A program made the position numbers and the translations under genes. A DNA stretch of 6,489 bases, from positions 1 through 6,489 of the forward strand of contig JAEDMA010000077.1 of assembly GCA_016295005.1 (NCBI GenBank). Direction: 5' to 3'. Below the pieces are notes generated by a model. That model did no database searches. It worked only from the letters and a program-made list of their open reading frames with translations, and was not told the DNA's origin. Positions within the stretch are counted from its first letter, which is position 1. Each line of letters opens with the position of its first letter. Of the stretch, positions 1 through 6,095 are shown piece after piece. Origin of the DNA: Christensenellaceae bacterium (lineage in GTDB: Bacteria > Bacillota > Clostridia > Christensenellales > Borkfalkiaceae).

Positions 1-19
1 CATTACAAACGTATTTCAT
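1..19 (-). CDS. probable rubredoxin, first six codons only (runs off the window)
   Basis: An ATG at 17-19 opens a minus-strand frame reading MKYVCN before the window ends. A strong AAGGAG ribosome binding site lies 8 bases upstream and overlaps the stop codon of the rubrerythrin gene, so this is a real, tightly coupled next gene. Many rubredoxins begin M-K-(K)-Y-V-C-x-x-C-G, so the first Cys here would be the first iron ligand. In a perR-rubrerythrin operon a small rubredoxin would make sense as the electron donor to rubrerythrin. Six residues cannot exclude another rubredoxin-domain protein, for example a second rubrerythrin, a desulfoferrodoxin-like protein, or a flavoprotein with an N-terminal rubredoxin domain. 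That a gene starts here is fairly sure; its identity is an inference. Confidence 0.6.
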
Positions 20-27
20 AAACAGTT

Positions 28-33
28 CTCCTT
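28..33 (-). promoter_or_regulatory. ribosome binding site of the rubredoxin-like gene, overlapping the rbr stop
   Basis: AAGGAG on the minus strand, with GGAG 8 bases before the ATG at 17-19. Its first two bases are the last two of the TAA stop of the rubrerythrin gene. Ribosomes finishing rubrerythrin could therefore re-initiate on the next gene, and this site is the main evidence that a gene starts at 19. Confidence 0.75.
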
Positions 34-577
34 ATTTACCAAAGTATCTCTTCAAAAGCCCTTCGAAGGCTTTGCCGTGGCGCGCTTCGTCGCGAGCCAT
101 TTCGTGAACTGTATCGTGAATAGCGTCAAGACCTAATTCTTTAGCGCGTTTCGCAAGAGCCGTTTTGCCTGCCGTTGCTCCGTTTTCCGCTTCTACGCGC
201 ATTTCGAGATTCTTCTTCGTGGAATCGGTTACAACTTCGCCGAGAAGTTCCGCAAATTTTGCGGCGTGTTCCGCTTCTTCGTAAGCGGCTTTTTCCCAGT
301 AAAGACCGATTTCGGGATAACCTTCTCTATGCGCGACTCTCGCCATAGCAAGATACATTCCTACCTCGCTGCATTCGCCGTTAAAGTTCATACGGAGTCC
401 TTCGATGATTTCGGGGTCAACGCCTTGCGCAACGCCGACGACGTGTTCTGCCGCCCAGTTCTTTTCGCCGGTCTGTTCGACGAATTTAGAGGCGGGCGCT
501 CCGCACTGCGGGCATTTTTCCGGCGCGGAATCACCTTCGTGTACGTAACCGCAAATACTGCATACAAATTTTTTCAT
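32..577 (-). CDS. rbr: rubrerythrin, 'reverse' type (N-terminal rubredoxin domain)
   Basis: Cytoplasmic non-haem di-iron peroxidase that reduces hydrogen peroxide to water with electrons from NAD(P)H, delivered through rubredoxin and its reductase. The 181-residue protein starts with a rubredoxin-like iron site (Cys6, Cys9, Cys22, Cys25; CxxC-x12-CPxCG). It continues into a ferritin-like four-helix domain from about residue 50. Likely di-iron ligand motifs are Glu68/Glu71, the EEAEH segment at 100-104, Glu129/Glu131 and DEARH at 163-167. Classical rubrerythrins carry the rubredoxin domain at the C-terminus. The order seen here matches the reverse rubrerythrins of clostridia, known there as oxygen- and peroxide-induced enzymes. 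The length is normal and the gene intact. The start has an AAAGGAG site 9 bases upstream. It lies 24 bases after perR and just before a rubredoxin-like gene, so it is probably a PerR-controlled operon member. Confidence 0.95.
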   Translation of the reverse strand: MKKFVCSICGYVHEGDSAPEKCPQCGAPASKFVEQTGEKNWAAEHVVGVAQGVDPEIIEGLRMNFNGECSEVGMYLAMARVAHREGYPEIGLYWEKAAYEEAEHAAKFAELLGEVVTDSTKKNLEMRVEAENGATAGKTALAKRAKELGLDAIHDTVHEMARDEARHGKAFEGLLKRYFGK

Positions 578-601
578 AGTGTTAATCTCCTTTTTATTCT
601 T

Positions 602-979
602 TTATTTAAGTGTGTTTTTATTACAATCGGGACAAATCCCGTAGTAAACGCATTTTTCGTCGGATACGACGAACCCCTTTTCCGTAAGGCGGTTATCGGG
701 AACGAACGGAAAGAAAACGTCTAAAATTCTTCCGCACTTTTTACAAACGAAGTGGCTGTGCAAACTCGTATCGCCGTCGTAATGAACGATTTTTTCATCC
801 GTTTTAACCGTTTCTATCTGTCCGTTTTCGGATAATTGCTTTAAGTTACGATACACCGTGCCTAAACTTATTTTCGGGTCTATTTGTATCGCGGAAGCAT
901 ACACGGCGTTTGCCGACGGATGGTCTTTCCTGCCCTTCAATATATTTATAATCATTTCTCTCTGTCGGGAATATCTCAT
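602..979 (-). CDS. perR: PerR-type peroxide-sensing Fur-family repressor
   Basis: Metal-dependent DNA-binding repressor of peroxide-defence genes. Iron-catalysed oxidation of its own histidine ligands releases it from DNA. A winged-helix domain fills residues 1-65 (recognition region SLGTVYRNL at 38-46) and a metal-binding dimerisation domain follows. By alignment with my memory of Bacillus subtilis PerR, all regulatory ligands are present: His20, Asp68, His74, His76 and Asp87 (H37, D85, H91, H93, D104). So are the four structural zinc cysteines: Cys79, Cys82, Cys116 and Cys119. Aspartate at position 87, where Fur has Glu, supports PerR over Fur or Zur. At 125 residues it lacks about 17 N-terminal residues of the B. 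subtilis protein; the MRYSRQRE start is common in clostridial homologues as I recall them. No good Shine-Dalgarno precedes this ATG; the next ATG (codon 9) would cut into the first helix. It heads the operon with rbr and is probably autoregulated. Confidence 0.92.
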   Translation of the reverse strand: MRYSRQREMIINILKGRKDHPSANAVYASAIQIDPKISLGTVYRNLKQLSENGQIETVKTDEKIVHYDGDTSLHSHFVCKKCGRILDVFFPFVPDNRLTEKGFVVSDEKCVYYGICPDCNKNTLK

Positions 980-1043
980 TTATATTTTTCTAATTCTGAT
1001 AAACTCGTTTTAGTTGTTTTTGATTGATTTATTTGTTACTTAT

Positions 1044-1058
1044 TAGTAATGATTATTA
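1044..1058 (-). promoter_or_regulatory. Per/Fur-box-like operator of the perR operon
   Basis: A 15-base imperfect dyad, TAATAAT-C-ATTACTA on the minus strand. Its arms match at 6 of 7 positions, with a perfect TAAT-N-ATTA core. It agrees with the B. subtilis Per box (TTATAATNATTATAA) at 11 of 14 defined positions. It starts just downstream of the predicted -10 and covers the expected transcription start near 1054, where a bound repressor would block polymerase. Since the first gene of the unit encodes PerR, negative autoregulation is the natural reading. The surrounding DNA is AT-rich, so a chance match is possible, but position and gene context argue against it. Confidence 0.7.
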
Positions 1059-1060
1059 TT

Positions 1061-1088
1061 ATTTTATCATAGAAAAAATATTTGTCAA
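1061..1088 (-). promoter_or_regulatory. sigma-A promoter of the perR-rbr operon
   Basis: On the minus strand there is a perfect -35 TTGACA (1083-1088), a 16-base spacer and a -10 TAAAAT (1061-1066). The -10 is preceded by TGA, giving an extended -10 (TGnTAAAAT). This is the strongest promoter in the window. It would start transcription near 1054, inside the Per-like box. A strong promoter overlapped by an operator fits a tightly repressed, inducible stress operon. Confidence 0.82.
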
Positions 1089-1221
1089 AGCTTTTTTATA
1101 AATTTTTAAAAATTTTTTTATAGATAAAATTTTGGTTTTTTTACGCTTATAAACAGGCTTCGAAGAGTGGCGAAGATTTTTGTCCGTAGGCGCGAACGTA
1201 AGCCGAATTTGTTTTTATATT

Positions 1222-1338
1222 TATAACTCGTCATATAAATGCGCCGCATATAAAACTGCTTCCGCATAACGCAGCGTATATAAACCATTTCCGCTAAACA
1301 CGGTGATTATAAAAACGCTTCCGTCCTTGAATTCAAGG
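1222..1338. repeat. degenerate tandem repeat, four units of about 29 bases
   Basis: Plus-strand units begin at 1222, 1249, 1279 and 1308 with TATAAC or TATAAA. In the last three, TTCCG follows at a near-constant distance (1260, 1289, 1319). Each unit has a short dyad after this. ATGCG-C-CGCAT is centred on 1244, ACGC-A-GCGT on 1273, CAC-G-GTG on 1302, and the 14-base palindrome CCTTGAATTCAAGG on 1331.5. The dyad sequences differ, but their spacing is 29, 29 and 29.5 bases. The units are too diverged for a CRISPR array and have no unique spacers. Function unknown; short dyads are common by chance, so the regular spacing is the main support. Confidence 0.45.
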
Positions 1339-1340
1339 GC

Positions 1341-1362
1341 AAAGCAGATATTGCTTTTTTTT
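1341..1362 (+). terminator. plus-strand terminator-like hairpin
   Basis: A 6-base-pair stem AAAGCA/TGCTTT (1341-1346 with 1352-1357) with a 5-base loop runs into eight T's (1355-1362) on the plus strand. It directly follows the 1325-1338 palindrome, which can form a second stem with an AATT loop (1323-1340). On the minus strand the stem is not followed by a T-run, so it does not serve nadE. The stem is weak, and no plus-strand gene is recognised that would need it. It may end an unrecognised small RNA or be a chance sequence. Confidence 0.35.
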
Positions 1363-1394
1363 AATCGGATATTTCAGTCGTTACGAATCTTCGC

Positions 1395-3305
1395 TTATAA
1401 CTCGATACTTTCTAACTCTTCTATCCACAGAGCGCACGACGCGTCTGACGGCATACGCCAATCGCCGCGGGGCGAAAGCGCGACCGAACCTACTTTTACG
1501 CCGTCGGGAATACAACTTCTTTTGAACTGTTGAGAGAAAAATCTTCTGAAAAAGGTTTTTAACCATTTTAATATCGTTTCGTCTGAATAAGTTCCGTTAA
1601 ACACTTTTTTAGCAACGTAATAAATTTTAGACGGCGAATATCCCCTTCTTATAAAATAGTAAAGGAAAAAGTCGTGAAGTTCATAGGGACCCACGATATT
1701 TTCGGTTTTTTGGGATATTTCTCCGTCTTTGCCGGGTATCAGTTCGGGGCTAACCGGCGTATCGAGAATATCGTATAACACGGCTTTAAGTTTCCCTTTG
1801 CTCGTTTCCGCATAGTAAGAAACAATATGCCTTACGAGCGTTTTAGGAACGGAAGAGTTTACCGCGTACATACTCATATGGTCGCCGTTATAAGTGGACC
1901 AACCGAGAGCGACTTCCGAAAGATCGCCCGTACCTATAACGAGTCCGCCGTTGTTATTCGCGATATCCATTAAAACCTGCGTTCTTTCCCTTGCCTGAGC
2001 GTTTTCGTAAGTAACGTCGAAAGTGGTTTCGTCGTGTTTTATGTCTTTTAAATGAACTTTCACCGCTTTCGTAATATCTATCTTTTTAAGCGTTACCCCT
2101 AACGATTTTGCGAGTTTTATACTGTTTGAAAGCGTTCTCGAAGTCGTTCCGAAGCAAGGCATCGTAACCGCGATTATTTCTTTTAGGTTTTTACCGAGTT
2201 CTTTATACGCCGTTACCGCAACGAGCAGCGCAAGCGTGGAATCGAGTCCGCCCGAAAGCCCGATAACCGAACTTTTCGCGTTGGTATGTTCCAGTCGTTT
2301 TTTTAAGCCGGCGGCTTGCATAGACAAGATGAGTTTCGCCCTTAAATTACGCTTATCCGTTTCATACGGAACGAACGGCGCGGAAGCAAACGTTCTTTCG
2401 AGTTCGGATTCTTCGTTATTTGCGGAAAATCCGACGGTTACGTATTCGGATAAAGGCAGATTATGATTAAACAACTTGCTTCTTTCAAATTCGAGAAATT
2501 CGGTATCGATATCGGAAGTTATAAGTCCGCCTTCGAACAACTCGCTCTCATTAAGAACGTTGCCGTTTTCTGCAATCAGGTTATGCCCCGCGTATACGGT
2601 GTCGGTCGTGGATTCGCCGTCGCCGCTGTCGCAATAAACGTAACCGCACACGGCATGCCCCGACTGAGAAGAAACGAGATTTCTTCTGTACTCGCTTTTT
2701 CCTACCGTTTCGTTGGAACATGAAAGGTTAGCGATTATGGTTGCGCCGTTCACCGCGTGGGATATCGACGGCGGATAAGGCGTCCACAAATCTTCGCATA
2801 TTTCCGCGGCAACCCTGAAATTCTCGTTTGAGTTTTCTTTCAGTATGATTTTGGTGCCGAACGGCACTTCTTCTTTTGCAAACGAAACGTTTATTACTTT
2901 ATCCGACGGACTTTTAAAATACCGTTTTTCGTAAAATTCGTTGTAGTTGGGCATAAACGTTTTAGGTATCAACGCTATAACCTTGCCGTTATTTATCGCC
3001 GCCGCTACGTTATATATAACGCCGTCCTTTCTGAAAGGTAACCCGACAAACACGAGAATTCGTTTTCCTTTGGTAAATTCGGCGATTTGCTCCGTACCTT
3101 TTTCGGCATTTTTCAAAAGCACGTCGGAATAAAAAAGGTCGCCGCAGGTATAACCGGTTACGCATAGCTCGGGGAAAACAAGCAGTTCAACTTTCTTTTC
3201 TTCCGCTTGTTTTATACCCGTAATAATATTTTTAACGTTCTCGCATACGTCGGCAACTTTTACTTTAGGCGTATACGCGCCTGCTTTTACAAACCCGAAT
3301 TTCAT
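1395..3305 (-). CDS. nadE: glutamine-dependent NAD+ synthetase
   Basis: Last step of NAD+ biosynthesis in the cytoplasm: nicotinic acid adenine dinucleotide, ATP and glutamine give NAD+, AMP, pyrophosphate and glutamate. The 636-residue protein is the long bifunctional form. An N-terminal nitrilase-type glutaminase (about 1-290) frees ammonia, using Glu46 (FPEL), Lys115 (PKTFMPNYNEFYE) and Cys170 (AEICEDLW). Each lies exactly six residues before its Mycobacterium tuberculosis counterpart (E52, K121, C176). The C-terminal synthetase domain (about 320-636) has the ATP pyrophosphatase loop SGGLDST at 351-357, then GTGDLSE at 458-464. The length is normal and no key residue is missing. The ATG start has GGAG 5 bases upstream. 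It has its own promoter and is separated from galE by a terminator, so it is likely transcribed alone. A glutaminase domain means it does not depend on free ammonia. Confidence 0.97.
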   Translation of the reverse strand: MKFGFVKAGAYTPKVKVADVCENVKNIITGIKQAEEKKVELLVFPELCVTGYTCGDLFYSDVLLKNAEKGTEQIAEFTKGKRILVFVGLPFRKDGVIYNVAAAINNGKVIALIPKTFMPNYNEFYEKRYFKSPSDKVINVSFAKEEVPFGTKIILKENSNENFRVAAEICEDLWTPYPPSISHAVNGATIIANLSCSNETVGKSEYRRNLVSSQSGHAVCGYVYCDSGDGESTTDTVYAGHNLIAENGNVLNESELFEGGLITSDIDTEFLEFERSKLFNHNLPLSEYVTVGFSANNEESELERTFASAPFVPYETDKRNLRAKLILSMQAAGLKKRLEHTNAKSSVIGLSGGLDSTLALLVAVTAYKELGKNLKEIIAVTMPCFGTTSRTLSNSIKLAKSLGVTLKKIDITKAVKVHLKDIKHDETTFDVTYENAQARERTQVLMDIANNNGGLVIGTGDLSEVALGWSTYNGDHMSMYAVNSSVPKTLVRHIVSYYAETSKGKLKAVLYDILDTPVSPELIPGKDGEISQKTENIVGPYELHDFFLYYFIRRGYSPSKIYYVAKKVFNGTYSDETILKWLKTFFRRFFSQQFKRSCIPDGVKVGSVALSPRGDWRMPSDASCALWIEELESIEL

Positions 3306-3348
3306 AAAATCTCCGTTTTTTATCGATAACTAACGTTTTATATATTAA

Positions 3349-3377
3349 ATTTTACAACAATACTTAAAATTATGCAA
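3349..3377 (-). promoter_or_regulatory. sigma-A promoter of nadE
   Basis: On the minus strand there is a -35 TTGCAT (3372-3377), an ideal 17-base spacer and a -10 TAAAAT (3349-3354). Transcription would start near 3342, leaving a leader of about 37 bases with the GGAG site at 3311-3314. That leader is too short for a known riboswitch class. The DNA around it is AT-rich, so a rival -10 is possible, but none nearby pairs as well with a -35. Confidence 0.65.
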
Positions 3378-3474
3378 TCCTATAAAACAAAAATTTCGCG
3401 TTTTTTCATGTTTTTTAATTTTTATACATAGCGTTTTTATCGGAATTTTGCAAATTTTGCAAATTTCAGGATAT

Positions 3475-3518
3475 AAAAAAATGCGTTTTTCTGCAAAATC
3501 GCAAAAAAACGCATTTTT
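3475..3518 (-). terminator. intrinsic terminator after galE
   Basis: A perfect 14-base-pair inverted repeat: 3477-3490 pairs with 3505-3518, with core TGCG/CGCA flanked by A/T runs, and a 14-base loop. Part of the loop can add an inner TGC/GCA pairing. On the minus strand the stem begins 12 bases after the galE stop and ends in a run of seven T's (3481-3475). It ends the galT-galE unit and insulates nadE. A-runs on the other side mean it could also act on plus-strand transcripts, but no plus-strand gene is seen. Confidence 0.88.
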
Positions 3519-3530
3519 ATTACTTATTTT

Positions 3531-4544
3531 TTATTCGCCGTAACCTTCGGGATTTTTAACCTGCCAGTTATATGCGTCTCTGCACATATCTTCGAGCGTT
3601 TTAGTCGTCTTGAATCCTAAAATCTGTTCCGCGTAAGACGGGTCCGCATAGCATTCGTCTATATCGCCGGGGCGACGGGGCATGATTTTATAAGGAATGG
3701 GTTTGCCCGTAACCTTTTCGAACGCCTTAACCATATCGAGAACGGAATACCCTACTCCCGTTCCGAGATTGACGATTAAAAGACCGGGGTTTTCGGCGAG
3801 TTTGTTTACCGCGAGCAAGTGACCGTGAGCCAAGTCGACGACGTGAATATAATCTCTTACGCCGGTACCGTCGTGAGTGTTATAATCGTTTCCGAACACG
3901 CCGAGTTCCTTTCTCTTGCCGACGGCAACCTGCGTGATATACGGGCAAAGATTGTTGGGAATACCTTTGGGGTCTTCGCCGATAAGTCCCGATTCGTGCG
4001 CGCCGACGGGGTTAAAGTATCTTAAAATCATTATATTAAAGGTGTTATCCGCTTTATATAAATCTTTAAGAATATATTCTATAAAGAGTTTTGTGCTGCC
4101 GTACGGGTTAGAAGTCGACAACGGGAAATCTTCTTTAATAGGAACGCTCTTGGGTTTGCCGTAAACGGTAGCCGAAGAAGAGAACACAAGGTTTTTGACG
4201 TTGTATTTTCTCATCGCGAAAAGAAGTTTCAACATTCCTTCGATATTGTTTTCGTAATATTCCAAAGGTTTCGCGCAGGATTCGCCGACCGCTTTAAGAC
4301 CCGCGAAGTTAATAACCGCGTCTATCTTGTTTTCGGTAAACACTTTATCGAGCATAGCGTCGTCTCTGACGTCGCCTTCGTAGAACTTTACCTTTTTGCC
4401 GGTAATACTTTCTACCCTTTTTACCGCTTCATACTTGCTGTTGACCAGATTGTCAAGACAAACAATTCCGTGACCTGCGTTCAACAATTCAACCATTGTG
4501 TGGCTGCCGATATAACCGGCGCCGCCCGTAACCAAAACGTTCAT
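3531..4544 (-). CDS. galE: UDP-glucose 4-epimerase
   Basis: Cytoplasmic NAD+-dependent enzyme that interconverts UDP-galactose and UDP-glucose. It closes the Leloir pathway and also supplies UDP-galactose for surface polysaccharides. The 337-residue protein is an extended short-chain dehydrogenase/reductase. It has the nucleotide-binding GGAGYIG at 7-13 after the first beta strand, and NFAGLKAVGES at 79-89. The catalytic residues are in SSSATVYG (122-129) and the YxxxK pair Tyr148/Lys152 (NPYGSTK). RYFNPVGAH at 175-183 and RRPGD at 290-294 are also typical of GalE. The length matches the bacterial family (E. coli about 338). Start: ATG with GGAG 7 bases upstream, the binding site overlapping the galT stop. 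It lies 12 bases after galT and just before a terminator, so it is the last gene of the unit. Confidence 0.97.
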   Translation of the reverse strand: MNVLVTGGAGYIGSHTMVELLNAGHGIVCLDNLVNSKYEAVKRVESITGKKVKFYEGDVRDDAMLDKVFTENKIDAVINFAGLKAVGESCAKPLEYYENNIEGMLKLLFAMRKYNVKNLVFSSSATVYGKPKSVPIKEDFPLSTSNPYGSTKLFIEYILKDLYKADNTFNIMILRYFNPVGAHESGLIGEDPKGIPNNLCPYITQVAVGKRKELGVFGNDYNTHDGTGVRDYIHVVDLAHGHLLAVNKLAENPGLLIVNLGTGVGYSVLDMVKAFEKVTGKPIPYKIMPRRPGDIDECYADPSYAEQILGFKTTKTLEDMCRDAYNWQVKNPEGYGE

Positions 4545-4556
4545 ATTCTTTCTCCT

Positions 4557-6095
4557 TTATTTTATGCCTATGGAAGATAAAAACTCCGAGAACCCTCTTT
4601 CTCCGTTTTCGTCGTCTTTAAACACCGCGGTATTTTTCAAAATATTTTTGCATACGTTGTTTACCCTGTCGGTAACTCTCTTTTCCGCTTCTTCGAACGT
4701 ATCAGAATACCCTTCGCCGACCAAATCTTTAATCATATTTCTATGAACGTAAAGATAATTGTCTTCCCTATTCAGTTCCGCTTCGTCGTAAGCGGCGTTT
4801 TTGCACAGAATATCCGCTATCATGGAAAGTTGTTTTTTCAATCTTCCGGGCAGAATAAACAAGCCCATGGCTTCGATAAGACCTATGCCTTCTTTCTTTA
4901 TGTTGTGATATTCGGGGTGAGCGTGGAAAATACCGTCGGGATATTCTTCGCTCGTTCTGTTGTTGCGGAATATCATATCGAGTATATATTTATTACCCGA
5001 TTTTCTTGCTATCGGCGACAAGGTGTTATGAATAACGCCGTCTTCGGTAACGGCTATAATATCGCATTTAGCGTCGGAATAAGTTTTCCACCCGCTTACA
5101 ATTTCGCCGCCGAGCGCGATAAGACTTTCTTTGTTTTCGCTTTCCATTCTTATGACGCTGTTATACCAGTCAACCACGCCGACTTTAACGTCGGGATACT
5201 TTACCGCGGTAAGGCTCTTTTTTATACCCGCTTTATGCATAGGCATAAGGTGTTCGCCGCCCTGGAAATGTTCGTGGTCTAAAATCGATCCGCCGACTAT
5301 CGGCAACGACGCGTTGGACCCTATCATATAGTTGGGGAAAATATCGACGAAATCCAATACCTTTCTCACGGTTAAGGGGTTAACGTTCATGGGAACGTGA
5401 TTTTCCGATATAGCTATTAAATGCTCGTTATAATACGCGTAAGGCGAATACTGAACGAACCAGGATTCGCCGGCGAGTTTGACGGAAACCGTTCTGATGT
5501 TTTCTCTCGCGGGGTGAGTAAGCGTACCTTTATACCCTTCGTTTTCCTTGCAAAGAAGGCACGCGGGATATTTCGCCTTTTTAGGCGCGGTTAAAAGTTT
5601 CGCGATGTCTTTATTATTTTTTTCGGGTTTACTTAAATTGACGGTGATTTCAAGGTATCTGTCGCCGTCGTCAAACTTCCACCAAAGGTTTCTGCCGATG
5701 GCGGTTTTTTGTATGTAATTATTTTTTACCGATAAATCGTAAAAATAGCGGCAAGCCTTTTCTATGCCTTCCGTCTGTTTAAGTCTGTAAAATTCTTCGT
5801 TCACTTTGGAAGGAAGGGGTGATAAAATACCCATAATATAGGTACTGTAAAGATTATATTCGCCTTCTTCCGCAAGGGCGTTTTCTTCCGCGTACTGCTC
5901 TATTTCCGAAACGAGCGTATCGGGAACGTCCAACGTTTCGACGAAAGAAATATCTTCTTCCCCTTTATACGGTTCGTCCAGTTTAAACTCCCTTAAAAGA
6001 AGATTGCGCATATAAATTTCGTCGCGCGGGTTTAAGTGTAAGAACGCTTCGGCATACCTTAACAGTTTTTCTACGAGTAATTTGCCGTCAATCAT
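4557..6095 (-). CDS. galT: UDP-glucose--hexose-1-phosphate uridylyltransferase, class II
   Basis: Transfers UMP from UDP-glucose to galactose-1-phosphate, giving UDP-galactose and glucose-1-phosphate (Leloir pathway, cytoplasm). At 512 residues it is the long Firmicutes form, unrelated in length to the roughly 350-residue E. coli type. The class II signature is present: LPIVGGS at 264-270 followed by HEHFQGG at 274-280, where class I enzymes have HPHxQ. Other family-typical segments are CLLCKENEGY at 179-188 and HPEYHNIKKEGIGLIE at 393-408, followed by GLFILPGRLKKQ. The frame is intact. Its ATG overlaps the stop of the upstream methyltransferase by 8 bases and it has a strong binding site. 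GalE follows 12 bases later, so UDP-galactose made here would pass to GalE. No galactokinase or sugar transporter is in view. The class II family may accept related hexose-1-phosphates; galactose is the usual substrate. Confidence 0.95.
   Translation of the reverse strand: MIDGKLLVEKLLRYAEAFLHLNPRDEIYMRNLLLREFKLDEPYKGEEDISFVETLDVPDTLVSEIEQYAEENALAEEGEYNLYSTYIMGILSPLPSKVNEEFYRLKQTEGIEKACRYFYDLSVKNNYIQKTAIGRNLWWKFDDGDRYLEITVNLSKPEKNNKDIAKLLTAPKKAKYPACLLCKENEGYKGTLTHPARENIRTVSVKLAGESWFVQYSPYAYYNEHLIAISENHVPMNVNPLTVRKVLDFVDIFPNYMIGSNASLPIVGGSILDHEHFQGGEHLMPMHKAGIKKSLTAVKYPDVKVGVVDWYNSVIRMESENKESLIALGGEIVSGWKTYSDAKCDIIAVTEDGVIHNTLSPIARKSGNKYILDMIFRNNRTSEEYPDGIFHAHPEYHNIKKEGIGLIEAMGLFILPGRLKKQLSMIADILCKNAAYDEAELNREDNYLYVHRNMIKDLVGEGYSDTFEEAEKRVTDRVNNVCKNILKNTAVFKDDENGERGFSEFLSSIGIK

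Larger units (their letters stand above)
980..1394. other. intergenic region between nadE and perR
   Basis: A 415-base gap without a convincing gene. From the nadE end leftward it holds: a plus-strand hairpin with a T-run (1341-1362), a perfect 14-base palindrome (1325-1338), a degenerate ~29-base repeat (1222-1338), a GC-richer unassigned stretch (about 1144-1205), a very AT-rich tract (about 1067-1143), then the perR promoter and Per-like box. A 56-codon minus-strand frame (1118-1288) without a clear ribosome binding site crosses the repeat and is not called a gene here. I see no convincing intrinsic terminator for nadE on the minus strand. The leader between the predicted perR start of transcription and its ATG is about 75 bases, AT-rich, and shows no obvious structure. 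Confidence 0.8.

Noticed and set aside
266..724. 152-codon plus-strand open frame
   Set aside because: It lies opposite the intact rubrerythrin gene and part of perR, both clear families. The translation resembles nothing and has no ribosome binding site; it is a shadow frame.
1141..1200. Hairpin CTTCG/CGAAG near 1159-1176 as a terminator of nadE
   Set aside because: Only five base pairs with an 8-base loop, and no T-run follows on the minus strand, so it does not qualify.
1222..1338. CRISPR array
   Set aside because: The repeat units are strongly diverged, adjoin without unique spacers of constant length, and no cas gene is nearby.
1303..1533. 76-codon plus-strand frame starting in the gap and entering nadE
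   Set aside because: Most of it is antisense to the conserved C-terminus of NadE; the start has no ribosome binding site and the peptide shows no family features.
3306..3348. Riboswitch in the nadE leader
   Set aside because: The predicted leader is only about 37 bases and AT-rich, with no stem or conserved core.
4743..5282. 179-codon plus-strand open frame
   Set aside because: Entirely antisense to galT, whose motifs run through the whole region; no recognisable domain or start signal.
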